Of a stretch of 64,000 nucleotides of DNA, positions 34,938 through 44,663 are shown one piece after another. The DNA is from DASXIF01 sp036498145. Lineage in GTDB: Bacteria; Actinomycetota; Actinomycetes; Mycobacteriales; Jatrophihabitantaceae. The stretch lies in the NCBI GenBank assembly GCA_963708625.1, contig CAVPSV010000004.1, forward strand, positions 930,001 to 994,000, given 5' to 3'. Both the position numbers and the translations under genes were made by a program. The notes beneath the pieces were generated by a model. It ran no database searches. It was not told the DNA's origin and saw only the letters and a program-made list of their open reading frames with translations. The first letter of the stretch is position 1, and every line of letters begins with the position of its first letter.

Positions 34938-36267
34938 CGGTGCCTCCGCCGGCGCCGCCGCCGGCGCCACCGAATCCGCCGCCGCCGCCGAACCCGCCAC
35001 CAGTGCCGCCGCCGGCGCCACCGAAGCCGCCGCCACCGAAGCCGCCGGTACCACCGGTGCCACCGCGCCCGCCGGTGCCGGTCCGCCCGGTCGTCGTCGA
35101 GTTACGCGCGATCTGCGGCACGCTCACCTGGATCTGGTCGCCTTGGGCCAACCCCGACGTGATCTGCGTTTCGCCGCCGCTGGCCAGGCCGATCTGCACG
35201 GCGGTCTGCACCGCCTTGCCGTTGACCATCTTGTCGACGTACTCGCCGCTGGTGCCGCGGTGCAGCGCAAGCGTCGGCACCACGATGCCGTTGACCTGCT
35301 TGTAGATGATCGTGGCGGTGACGTCGGCGCCGTCGTGCATGCCGGTCGGCGAGCCGGTGACGTCGATGACGACGGGGTAGCTCGCGGTGCCGGAGCTGGA
35401 CGAGGAGACCAGGCCGATCGACGCGACCGTGCCGTACACGGTGGCGGTCGAACCGGTGACCGTCAGCTGCGCCTGGTTCTGTGCCGCGATCAGCCCCACC
35501 GAGTTCGCGTCCACCGTCGCGTTGACCACCCACGAGTTCGGGCTGATCACCAGGACCTGCGGCGACGTGCTGGTGCTCGTGCTGCCCGTCCCGCTGGTGC
35601 CGCTGCCACCCGTGCCACCCGTACCGCCGCTGCCACCGGTGCCACCGGTGCCACCCGATGACGAAGAGCCGGAGACGTACTGGCCGACGGTCAGGTTCAC
35701 CTCGGCGACGAGTCCGTCGATGGGCGAGGTCAGCGTCGCCTCGGCCAGCGCCGCTTTCGCCGAGGCGAGCTGGTTCTCGGCGGCGGTGAGCGCGGCTTGA
35801 TCTGCGGATGTCTGCGTGCTGCTGGCGCTGCTGCTCTCGTCCGAGTCCACCTTCGCCTGCGCACTGGCGACACTTGCCTCGGCCTGCGCGTCGGTGGCGG
35901 CGAGCGACGCTGCGTTGACGGTGGCGAGCACCTGGCCCTTGGTCACCGACTGCCCTGCCGCCACCTTGACGTTGGTGACCTGGCCGGACACGGCGAAGTT
36001 CAGCTGCTCCTGCTGCGCGGGGACGAGGGTGCCGGTGGCGGAGACGCTCTCGCGCACCGTCCCGGTGCTGACGGTCTCCACCCGGGTGGTGGCGCCGGCC
36101 GCGGTTGCCGGGTCGCTGCTGGTGCCGAAGTACACGCCGATGCCGGCACCCGCGGCGACGACGACGGCGAGCGCGGCCGAGAGCCACGGGTGCGCGCGCA
36201 CGCGGCGACGCAGGCCCCACTTCGTCCCGCTGGCGGCCGCCGCCGGTTCCGGCGCGTCGGGACTCAT
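34930..36267 (-). CDS. MacA-like periplasmic adaptor with glycine-rich C-terminus
   Basis: This 445-residue protein has a cytoplasmic N-terminus (WGLRRRVRAHPW), one TM (LSAALAVVVAAGAGIGVYFG), a lipoyl half (VTNVKVAAGQSVTKGQVLAT), an alanine-rich coiled-coil hairpin (ADQAALTAAENQLASAKAAL), the second lipoyl half (SPIDGLVAEVNLTVGQYV), a Gly/Thr linker, and a beta-barrel with IIYKQVNGIVVPTLALHRG. The last 45 residues are almost all Gly with Phe, Ala and Thr. It is the first gene of the export operon. ATG 36267 overlaps a 12-codon leader (ATGA). Confidence 0.83.
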   Translation of the reverse strand: MSPDAPEPAAAASGTKWGLRRRVRAHPWLSAALAVVVAAGAGIGVYFGTSSDPATAAGATTRVETVSTGTVRESVSATGTLVPAQQEQLNFAVSGQVTNVKVAAGQSVTKGQVLATVNAASLAATDAQAEASVASAQAKVDSDESSSASSTQTSADQAALTAAENQLASAKAALAEATLTSPIDGLVAEVNLTVGQYVSGSSSSGGTGGTGGSGGTGGTGGSGTSGTGSTSTSTSPQVLVISPNSWVVNATVDANSVGLIAAQNQAQLTVTGSTATVYGTVASIGLVSSSSSGTASYPVVIDVTGSPTGMHDGADVTATIIYKQVNGIVVPTLALHRGTSGEYVDKMVNGKAVQTAVQIGLASGGETQITSGLAQGDQIQVSVPQIARNSTTTGRTGTGGRGGTGGTGGFGGGGFGGAGGGTGGGFGGGGGFGGAGGGAGGGTGG

Positions 36268-36302
36268 CTGCGCGCCTCGTGCAGCGCGATGGACAGGGTC
36301 AT
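36264..36302 (-). CDS. Possible 12-residue leader peptide upstream of the export operon
   Basis: ATG 36302 is preceded by AAGGAG five bases away, the best ribosome-binding site in the neighbourhood. It reads MTLSIALHEARR before TGA, which overlaps the adaptor ATG as ATGA. It may promote translational coupling. Alternatively the adaptor really starts here and a single-base indel has broken the frame, which the many indels in this window make plausible. Confidence 0.45.
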   Translation of the reverse strand: MTLSIALHEARR

Positions 36303-36519
36303 GCACACTCCTTCGAGTCGTGCACACCTCACCAATGACAGGTGGGCGTCAGCTACGGGTGTGCTGGGCGCCAGCTATGAACCGGCGACGGATAAGTACG
36401 ACCCCTGAGACGGGTGAGCACCACCACTGATCAGCGCAGGCGTCATTCATGAACGCCCAGGTTCAGCACGACGCCGACAATCCCCCGTCGGCTCCGCTGC
36501 CGTTTGGTGCCGCGGGCGC

Positions 36520-37002
36520 TCAGTACAGCTCGGGCACGCGCAACTGCGCCGGCGCGATCGGCCAGAGGATCTCGTCGGTGAACCGGTTCTCCACCAGTGC
36601 CCAGTCGGAGCTGTCGATGGGCCGCGGCACGACCCACCACCGCTCGCTCAGGCCGCCGCCGGCCTCGTCGAGTTCGCGCAGATCCTTCTTGTTCACCCTG
36701 CGGTGGCGCGCCCACTCCGGCCAGTGCTGGGCATCGGCGACGGCGACGGTGATGCGGACGCCGCGCTTGTCCTGATTCGGGTCGTCGTTGGACGGCAGCG
36801 ACAAGCCGTGGTCCTTGCCGAATCCCGGGTCCCAGGCGTCGGTGAGCCACACCACCGACAGCGGGGTGGCGCGGTGCTGGCCGGTGAACCGACGGCCGGC
36901 CGGGCCTTTGCTCAGCTGAATTTCGCGAGCAGCCAGAATCGCGTCCAGACTCACCAGCGAGGTGAAGTGGTACAGCATGCGCGCGTGGTTATCCAGCGTC
37001 AC
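36520..37002 (-). CDS. Hypothetical protein, possibly ADP-ribosyltransferase-like
   Basis: This 160-residue soluble protein begins RMLYHFTSLVSLDAILAARE and IQLSKGPAG, with a later TPLSVVWLTDAWDPGFGKD and the ending LVENRFTDEILWPIAPAQL. The YHFTS...L..IL...I pattern near the N-terminus resembles the start of ADP-ribosyltransferase-like folds such as DUF4433/DarT, but the catalytic glutamate is not evident, so this is weak inference. GTG 37002 has AGG eight bases upstream; ATG 36978 is an alternative. It stands alone. Confidence 0.65.
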   Translation of the reverse strand: MTLDNHARMLYHFTSLVSLDAILAAREIQLSKGPAGRRFTGQHRATPLSVVWLTDAWDPGFGKDHGLSLPSNDDPNQDKRGVRITVAVADAQHWPEWARHRRVNKKDLRELDEAGGGLSERWWVVPRPIDSSDWALVENRFTDEILWPIAPAQLRVPELY

Positions 37003-37073
37003 GCCGTCAACCTACGTCAACGGGTGTAAGGCGAGGATATTAACCGCGCGACGCCCAGATCGCCTCGAGCCGG

Positions 37074-38510
37074 TCAGCCGGACGGACTCGGCACCGGGTT
37101 GTTGGTCGGCGCCGGCTCGGAGATCGGCACCGAGGACGTCTGTGCCGTCGGACTCGGCGTCGGTTGCGGCGTCGAGGGCGGCGGTGCGGACGAGGTCGTC
37201 GGGTGCGGCGTACTCACCGGCGGTGCGCTGGACGAGATCGGGTGCGGGATGCTCTGCGGCGGCGTGCTGGACGCAATCGGATGCGGGATGCTCTGCGGCG
37301 GCGTGGAGCTGCCCGGGTTGGGCACGCCCGCCGGCGGAGGGGCGGACAGCCCGTCGCCCGGGTTCACCGGCGGCATGTCGACGCTGCCGGTCGGCGCCGG
37401 CGACGTATCGGCCAGCACCGGCACGCTCAGCCCGGGCAGGCCGGTGGCGTAGATCCCCTCGAGCTTGAGCACGAGCCGGATGTAGTCGTCGGAGTCGTTG
37501 TAGGCACGCACCGCAGTGGTCTGCCCGGCCACCGTGGTGAGGTCCTTGCCGGCGGCGCACAGATAGTCAGCCGACGTTGCCGCGGCGTCGAAGATGTTGA
37601 ACGGGTCGGCTATGCCGTCGCCGTTCGCGTCGACGCCGTAGGACGCCCAGGTCGACGGGATGAACTGCATCGGGCCGACGGCGCGGTCGTAGACGGTGTC
37701 TCCGTCGAGGCGGCCGTGGTCGGTGTCGAGGATCAGCGCCGTGCCGTTGCCGTCGAGCGGGATGCCGATGATCTTCGGCGTGGACACGCCGTCGGTGTGC
37801 AGCACCGCGCCGGCGAAGCGGCCGTGGTCGGACTCGACGCGACCGATCCCGGCGAGCAGCGGCCAGGTCAAGCCACAGGTGGGATCGAGCGCGTTCTCCC
37901 GGTCGGCTGCGTCCTGATAAGCCATCAGCGCGGTTTGCGGGATGCCGTCGGCGGCCAGGCCGGAGGCCTCCGAGGTGTCGGTCGGGGCCGGCGTGGCCTT
38001 GGTCGTCACTGGCTGTGGAGTCGTGACGACGGGCACGGCGGTCGGCGTGCCCGCGTCGTATGCGATGTAGGGCGAGGCGGTGTCCGGCGGTGCGCTGGTC
38101 TGCCCGATCTGCTGCGAGGAGGACGCGGTGACGACGCCGGACGCGCCGGAGATGGCCAGGCCGACGCACACCGCCAGGCTCAGCGTGGTGCCCAGTGCCC
38201 AGCGCACCGGCCGGGACTCGGGAATCCGACGCGAGCGGCGCAGCAATGCGGGCGGCGCGGGGCGCCCGACCGGCTTGGCGTGCCGGGCGTAAACCAGCGT
38301 GGACTGGCCCTGATGGACGTAGACCGGGGCCGAGGAGTTGCGGCCGTATACCGGCACGGCGTCAGCCCGGCGGTACACCTGTATCTGCTGCGGGCGCTCC
38401 TTCGGAGCCCGCTGTGCGGGCGTGCCGGTGGATCGCGCTGGTGTGGACCTACCTCGGGCGGGGGTGCGAGTCCCTCGCGAGGGCGTGCGGCCCCGTCGCT
38501 GTTGTGGCAA
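37074..38510 (-). CDS. Membrane-anchored lytic transglycosylase with Pro-rich repeats
   Basis: This 478-residue protein has a basic cytoplasmic region of about 110 residues, one TM (WALGTTLSLAVCVGLAISGA), and a transglycosylase domain (about 205-345) with catalytic-type glutamate in LLAGIGRVESDHGRF, the conserved AVGPMQFIPSTWASYG, DANGDGIADPFNIFDAAATS and YNDSDDYIRLVL. This is the SLT_2/MltB-like pattern that cleaves peptidoglycan glycan strands. The C-terminus has 13-residue repeats of the type SSTPPQSIPHPIA. The start is a TTG (38510) without a clear ribosome-binding site, so the N-terminus is uncertain. Confidence 0.87.
   Translation of the reverse strand: MPQQRRGRTPSRGTRTPARGRSTPARSTGTPAQRAPKERPQQIQVYRRADAVPVYGRNSSAPVYVHQGQSTLVYARHAKPVGRPAPPALLRRSRRIPESRPVRWALGTTLSLAVCVGLAISGASGVVTASSSQQIGQTSAPPDTASPYIAYDAGTPTAVPVVTTPQPVTTKATPAPTDTSEASGLAADGIPQTALMAYQDAADRENALDPTCGLTWPLLAGIGRVESDHGRFAGAVLHTDGVSTPKIIGIPLDGNGTALILDTDHGRLDGDTVYDRAVGPMQFIPSTWASYGVDANGDGIADPFNIFDAAATSADYLCAAGKDLTTVAGQTTAVRAYNDSDDYIRLVLKLEGIYATGLPGLSVPVLADTSPAPTGSVDMPPVNPGDGLSAPPPAGVPNPGSSTPPQSIPHPIASSTPPQSIPHPISSSAPPVSTPHPTTSSAPPPSTPQPTPSPTAQTSSVPISEPAPTNNPVPSPSG
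37165..37320. repeat. 39-bp coding repeats, Pro/Ser/Thr-rich tail of the transglycosylase
   Basis: Four imperfect copies of a 39-nt unit encode SSTPPQSIPHPI-type 13-mers near the C-terminus. The two central copies are almost identical at the DNA level. The tail probably spans the cell wall. Confidence 0.7.
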
Positions 38511-38844
38511 TTGGGAAAGTCATTCCGGGCGATGTAAACAAGATCGCAAGAAACATACGCGGGTTTTGCATGAGCGCAAGGTCCGGTGACCTGCTTGCGA
38601 CTTTCGCCCGATTCCCGGCAGCACCCGCGGCCCGCCAGGATGGGCGGGGCGCGGGTGCCGGGGCTCCCATTACCCCCGGTCTTGTCGGCATGTTGACATC
38701 TGCGTGCCCGGCTTGACCAAACCTGCGCGACTGTGCAGGCGTAAGACGCATCCAGACCTGCCTCGACACGCGCTGCGAGGGGTGACTTAGAACACATAGG
38801 TACAGGGCGGCTATCCGGTAGCTGCCCAGGACCGAGGAGTCCGC
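38511..38844. other. Divergent intergenic region, 334 bp
   Basis: It separates the transglycosylase (minus) from a large secreted protein (plus). It holds a candidate minus-strand promoter (38552-38579), a GC-rich stretch able to form hairpins (CACCCGCGGCCCGCC near 38623 against GGCGGGGCGCGGGTG near 38643), and GAGGAG at the plus-strand start. No known riboswitch or coding sequence is recognised. Confidence 0.5.
38552..38579 (-). promoter_or_regulatory. Candidate promoter of the transglycosylase gene
   Basis: On the minus strand TTGCGC and TATGTT are spaced by 16 bases within an unusually AT-rich patch, 42 bases upstream of the start codon. It resembles a housekeeping sigma-factor promoter. 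This is a pattern match only. Confidence 0.3.
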
Positions 38845-41800
38845 ATGTTCCGTTTCAGCGCAGGCAAGCACGGCGAATCGGCGAGGCGGAGATTTCTTCG
38901 CCCAGCAGGCGTGCTCGCAGCCGTCGTCGGCCTGCTCGCCACCTTCCTCGTCGCCCTGATCACGGCGGCGGCGCCCGCCAGTGCCGCCGAGCTCTACTCG
39001 CCGAACACGCCCCCGAGCGGGGACACCAGTTGGGGCGGCTTGTTCTACCGCTACCAGGTCTGGAACTTCGCCCCGTTCCCGCTCACCTATTACGCCTCCT
39101 ACAGCGCGCAGGCCGACACCTGGTGGCGCGACGGCCTGTCGGCGACGCCGATCGGACCTGGTGAGCCGCAGGCATACCAGCTCAACACGCACACCTACGG
39201 ACAGTGGAACAGCTACTGGCTGGCGTACACGTTCGAGGACACGCTGAACAAGGACCCGGTCACCGGGCAGCCGGTGAACTACGCCTTGTTGATCACCGAC
39301 GCGTACGGCTCGGTCAACTGCCAGGTGGTCAAGCAGGTGGGCGAGTCCATCGACCTGCCTGCCAGCGGTAGCCCCTTACTGCCCGTGCCATCGTGGTACG
39401 CAGCGCAACCCAATGCACCCGCCAGCCCGCCACCGACCGTAGGTGACGTCACCAACTCCGGGCCGTGGACGTGCGGTATCGGCTACAACAACAACAACGC
39501 CACCGCGACATCGATCGCCGACCCGGTAGCGAACTCCACCGACTACATGTTCATCAACCTGCTGCCGAGAAATTTCAACGCAACCAGCCCCACTCCGATT
39601 ACCGTTACCGACCCGACGGCGGGCGGCGCGATCGTCGCCAACGTCTGCGCGGGCGCGAAACTATCCGCGCACTATGGCCCCGGCACCGTGGACGGCAACG
39701 GCAAGCCCTTGCTCGCGCCACTGCAGCCGGTGACCAGCACCCGAGCCGCGTGTACGGCGAACAATGCCTCCTCGAATCTGCCGGACGGCACCGGCACGGT
39801 GCAGCAGGTCGGTGATCGCGTGATCGGCTGTCCGAACCAGAGACAGGCCACCACCGAAACCATCACGAACACCGCCACCGTGGAGGCGACGACGACGGAC
39901 TCGGACGAGATCAACGTGAACTTCGAGATCGGCAACTCCGCCGAGGAGGGAGACCCTGTCGAGGCGAAGCTCGCGATCGCCTATTCGCACGTCTTCGAAC
40001 GCTCCTACGCGGCCGGCGCCGAGGTGAGCATCGCGCGCACGGTGAGCGTCGACCCGGGACAGGAGGCCTGGCTGCAATTCGGCGTGCCCACCAAGCGGTC
40101 CGTCGCCGACTGGACGGTCACCCTCGGCAACGTCACTTATCAGGTGAACCACGCCTTCGGGGTATTCCCCGACCTGAGCAACGCGACGCCACTGCCCAGC
40201 ACCGGCGGCGGGGCTCAGACACTGCCCGGCTACACCACCCCGGCCACACCCACCGCACCGGCGTCAGCCACCGATTTGGGCGTGCTGTCGCTGCACCCGC
40301 AGCCGCTGACCAACAGTGACTACATCAGCAACTGCGGTACCCAGCCGTTCCTGACCCCACGTGTCGACCCGAGCACCCCGTCCCTGACAGCGACACCGAT
40401 CAACAACGGAGACGACCACTGCGATTACGCATCGCAGACGTTCACCGTGTGGGGCGGAAGCAACACCGCGAGCGGCAAGGTCACCATGAAGGTGGCCGGG
40501 GGCAACCTGCTCGCCGGTCTGAGCCTGGTACAGGACCAGACGCCCGACCAGTACGGCCGGTTCCACGCCCAACTGGTCGGGATGCCTGTGATTCCTGCCA
40601 ATTCCGAGTACTCCTACCCCACCTTCAACATCACCGCGACCGCTGAGCATCGACCAGTCCGGACACCTCAGCGGCACGCTCACCACAACCGGCAACTACA
40701 CGTTCCAGTCGTGCATCCGGTCGTTCCAAGACACGTTCGGCACGCAGGCGGCCTGCCAGACCGAGCATCTGGTCGTCGTCGTGCCGCAGGCGAAGCTCAG
40801 CTCGGCGGTCCCGTCCGGGTTCGCGGCGACGGGTAGTCCGTACTCCGCGAAGGTAACCGCCACCGGCAGCCCGTCGCCCGCGTTGACCGTCACCGGGCTA
40901 CCGGCCGGATTGATCTTCAACCCGGCGACCGGTCTGATCAGCGGAACCCCGACGGCCGTCAGCGGCACGTCCGGCTCGACAGTCACGGTCAAGGCGACCA
41001 ACACCGGCGGCACCGACAGCCAGACGTTCACGCTGCGGGTCTGGCAAGGCACCGGCGTGTCCGTGGCACCCTCTGGCTGGTCCGGCTCAGCCAACGTCGT
41101 CGCGGCCTACCCCACCGATGCCTTGGTGATGGCGCATTCCACCGGAACGACGACAGGCAGCAAGCTCACATTGAGCAGCGATACCGCTACATCCGATGCC
41201 GCGCTGACGACCAGCCCGGCCGGCGGGTCGATCCTGAATGCCCCCACCGAGTGTCACCTCGCCACGTTGGCCAACGGCATCTCCAACGGTTCGACCCTGC
41301 TGTACTACGGCGCGGCTTCGGCGACTTCGGCGCCGACCTGGCAGCTCGCGCAGGACACCTCGCCGCTGTCTCCGGTGCGAACCAACATCGATCCGCAGCG
41401 GTTGCTCGCACCGTCAGCCCAAGTCGGTTGCGTTGCGAACCCGGCCACGGCCACCCGAGTGGTAGCCACCAATCCGGGCGCGCCGACGTTGATGTGGGCC
41501 GATATCGCAAACGGATCTGCCACACCGGTGTGGCAGACCATCGACGCACCACCCGTAGCGCCGGGTGTTCCAGCACCCGGTCCGATCCATGGCGCGCCGT
41601 CGCTCACCTCCCGCGCCAGCGGTGAGTACGACCTGGCAGTCACCGGCAATGACGGCACCGCATGGGTGCGTCACTACACCGCGGCCACAGGTTGGGGAGC
41701 CTGGACCAGCCTGGGCGGTACTGCGTCCAGCGGCCTGTCGATCACCAGCGAAGGCGCGAACAACCTGCAGGTGTGTCAGCGAGGCACCGATGGCGTCCTG

Positions 41801-41965
41801 TACGTCGACACCCTCACCGGCAGCAGCTGGTCCGGGTGGAACCGCATTGCCGGACCGACACTGGCGACCAACACCGCACCGGCGGCGGTCGCCATCGGCG
41901 GCGGCCAGACCGACGTACTGGTCCTCGGCACTGACAACAAGGTGTACCGGGTGCACCTGACGTAG
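38845..41965 (+). pseudogene. Large secreted protein with putative Ig domain and beta-propeller-like C-terminus, one frameshift
   Basis: ATG 38845 has GAGGAG five bases upstream and a signal peptide (GVLAAVVGLLATFLVALITA, cut after ASA). Residues 40-600 are unrecognised beta-rich sequence. At about 40640 the frame changes; the second frame continues LSIDQSGHLSGTLTTTGNYT and FQSCIRSFQDTFGTQAAC. Then comes a He_PIG/cadherin-like unit (VTGLPAGLIFNPATGLISGT). The C-terminal part has TGWGAWTSLGG and SWSGWNRIAGP repeats, as in carbohydrate-binding propellers. One base correction gives about 1040 residues. A strong terminator follows. Confidence 0.75.
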
Positions 41966-41986
41966 CCATCAGCATCCGCACACCGC

Positions 41987-42018
41987 TGGGGCCGGGTCTC
42001 GAAAGAGACCCGGCCCCA
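41987..42018. terminator. Strong bidirectional hairpin with GAAA tetraloop
   Basis: A perfect 14-bp stem, TGGGGCCGGGTCTC with GAGACCCGGCCCCA, is closed by GAAA. It lies between two convergent genes (stops at 41965 and 42048) and so can terminate both. Confidence 0.85.
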
Positions 42019-42047
42019 GTCACGTCCGCGCACTGCCCCGAGTCAGC

Positions 42048-43244
42048 TCACGGGAAGGCCGGGATGCCCGGTGCGATCTCCATGCTGACCCGCTCCAGTT
42101 CCTCGTCGACCTCCGGCGCCACGTACGGCGGCGCCTTCGGCTGCTCGCTGGCCGCCGGGGAACGCCAGCCGCACGATGGTGCGCTGCACCGAACCCCACT
42201 GCTTGCGGAACGGGCCGGTGTTGTACGGCAGCTCGTACTTCTCGCAGATCGCCTTCACCCGCGGCGCGATCTCCTGATACCGCGAACTCGGCATGTCCGG
42301 GTACAGGTGGTGCTCCACCTGGAAGGAGAGGTTGCCGGCCAGCACGTGGAACGTCCGGCTGCCGTCGATGTTCGCCGCGCCGATCAGCTGGCGCACGTAC
42401 CAGCCGCCCTTCGTCTCGTTCTCCACCTCTTCCTCGGTGAACGTGTAGGCCTGGTCCGGGAAATGGCCGCAGAAGATGATCGCGTGTCGACCAGACGTTG
42501 CGCACCACGTTCGCGATCAGCGTTGGCCTTGAGCGTCTTGCGCCACTCCGACCCGGACAGCGCCGGGAAGGCGACGTAGTCCTTGCCGATCTGGCGCACC
42601 GCCTTGCGGCCGATCGCCTTCAGCTCGTCGCGCACCTGCTTCTTCGACTTGGTCCCCTTGCGGATCGCCTCGAAGTCGAGGTCGTGCACGGCCACGCCCC
42701 ACTCGAACACCGCCATCAGCACGATGTTGTACAGCGGCTGCAGCAGGTAGACCGGATGCCACGGCTGCTTCGGATCGACCCGCATGATCTCGTAGCCGAC
42801 GTCCTTGTCCTTGCCCACGATGTTGGTGAAGGTGTGGTGCACGTAGTTGTGCGAGTGCTTCCACGCGCCGGCCGGTGAGGCGGTGTCCCAGTCCCAGGTG
42901 GACGAGTGGATGTTCGGGTCGTTCATCCAGTCCCACTGGCCGTGCATGACGTTGTGGCCGATCTCCATGTTCTCGAGGATCTTGGCCAGCGACAGCCCGG
43001 CCGTGCCGAGCAGCCAGGCCGGCTTGTAGCGCGAGGCCATCAGCACGATTCGCGACAGCGCCGCCAGCCGGCGATGGAACTGGATCAGGCTGCGGATGTA
43101 GGTGGCGTCGCGGTCGCCGAGATCGGCGAAGACCTCGTCGTGGATCTTCTGGAACTCCGCGCCGATCTCCTCGATCTGTTCCGGCGTCAGCCGGTGCAGC
43201 GGGTTGGTGGGCTTGTCGGTGGCGTTGGCGGTGGCGTTGGCCAT
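42048..43244 (-). pseudogene. DesA3-like membrane fatty acid desaturase, three frameshifts
   Basis: This membrane di-iron desaturase has all three histidine boxes: HNVMHGQWDW, HSHNYVHH and SFQVEHHLYPDMPSSRY. It is of the type of the mycobacterial stearoyl-CoA desaturase DesA3. The N-terminal 240 residues from ATG 43244 are intact. The frame changes near 42505 (ANVVRNVWS) and 42485 (IIFCGHFPDQAYTFTEEEVE), and again near 42170, ending EELERVSMEIAPGIPAFP at TGA 42048-42050. All parts are conserved, so the breaks look like sequence errors. It is paired with the oxidoreductase upstream. Confidence 0.85.
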
Positions 43245-43325
43245 CAGTGCGTCAGCTCCTTGCTGGTTCGTTGCTGGTCGTTGCCGGTCAGTGCTGGTTC
43301 TGGTCGGTCATCGGTTGTGGCGCGG

Positions 43326-44428
43326 TCACAGCTCGATCTCCACGTGACCTTCCGGGCAGTTGATGCAGGTGCGGATCATCACGCCCTCTTCCGAGGTGAT
43401 CTCACCCGAGCGCAGGTCGCGGACCGATACCCTGCGCCAGCCGGCCGACGCAGGTGTGGCAGATGCCCATCCGGCAGCCGAACGGCAGCGTGGCGCCGGC
43501 GTCCTCACCACCGACCAGGATCGGCGTGCGCCCGTCGCACTCGGCCTTGACGTCGGTGACCCGGAAGAAGACCGTCCCGCCCTCGCCGGGCTCGCGCATC
43601 GTCGCCGCCGATGCGCGGCTGAAATCGCTCCAGCCGCATCCGATCCGGATCACCGTGCTCGCACCAGTAATCCTTGAGCGCGTCCAGCATGTCCGCCGGC
43701 CCGGAGAAGAAGGCCTCCCGCTGCGCCCAGTCCGGCACCTGCTCGGCTATCCACTCGGGTGCGATCCGGCCACGCTCGGAGCTGAGGTGGACGTGCAACT
43801 GGTAGCCCGGGTGCCGCTTCTCGATATCGCGCAGCAGGTCGCCAAGAATGAGGTCCGCTTCGGTGCGGACGGAGTAGTAGTGGATCGCGTCGCCGAGGGC
43901 GTCGCGCCGATCGAGTTCGCGCAGCACCGCGAAGATCGGTGTGATCCCGCTGCCGGCGGTGACGAACAACGTCTTCTCGGGCAGCGGGTCCGGCAGGCAG
44001 AACTCGCCCTCGACCTCGCCCAGATAGACGATCGAGCCCGGCTGCAGTTGCCGGACCAGGAACCGCGACATGGCACCGCTGTCGACCGCCTTCACGGTGA
44101 CGCTCACGTACTCCTTGGGATGCCCGGGATCCGAGGTGATGGTGTACGCGCGCCAGTGCCGGATGCCGTTGATCTCGACGCCGAGGCGCAGATACTGCCC
44201 CGGCCGATGTCCGGGCCAGCGGTGGGCGGGAGCGATCACGATGGTGGACGTGTCCGGCGTCTCCTGCCGTACCTCGACGACGCGTCCACGCGATTCCTTG
44301 GTGGACCACATCGGGTTGAGCAGTTCGAGGTAGTCGTCGGGCAGTAGCGGGGTGGTGAACCCGCGCACGGCGTTGAGCAGCCGGCGTGCGGCCTGCGGGA
44401 TCGCCGGGGTTGCGGCGCGCTCAGGCAT
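43326..44428 (-). pseudogene. Ferredoxin reductase partner of the desaturase, two frameshifts
   Basis: This FAD/2Fe-2S oxidoreductase has a flavin domain (RPGQYLRLGVEINGIRHWRA, YTITS), a NAD domain (FVTAGSGITPIFAVLRELD, AFFSGPADMLDALKDYW), and a C-terminal plant-type ferredoxin domain with CRMGICHTC and CINCPEGHVEIEL. It matches Rv3230c, which supplies electrons to DesA3. ATG 44428 is fixed by GGAGGTGATC just upstream. Frames change near 43630 and 43435. The desaturase gene follows on the same strand, so they form a pair. Confidence 0.87.
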
Positions 44429-44663
44429 GATCACCTCCAGCTCTTACCAGGCGGGGCGGGCGCGCGGCAGCGCCCTGCCACGGGCGGTCTCTTAGGCGTC
44501 GACATACCCGACATCGCGTCCCGGGTAACGGCCGGGACCGCAGCAATGCTGGCGCTACCGGCAAGGCCGGATGATCTCGGCACGGGGGCTTAATTGGGTC
44601 TATACGGATCCTGAAGCGTCACTTAGGGTTCCAACCACTGGCCATCGACGAGGGGGACTTTTG

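Noticed and set aside
37165..37320. CRISPR-like spaced repeats
   Set aside because: The repeats are contiguous coding repeats of 39 nt in a Pro-rich protein tail, without spacers or cas genes. No CRISPR array was seen elsewhere.
38511..38844. Possible cyclic-di-AMP (ydaO-type) riboswitch upstream of the transglycosylase
   Set aside because: Such leaders often precede cell-wall hydrolase genes, but I could not find the conserved blocks expected for that class on either strand.
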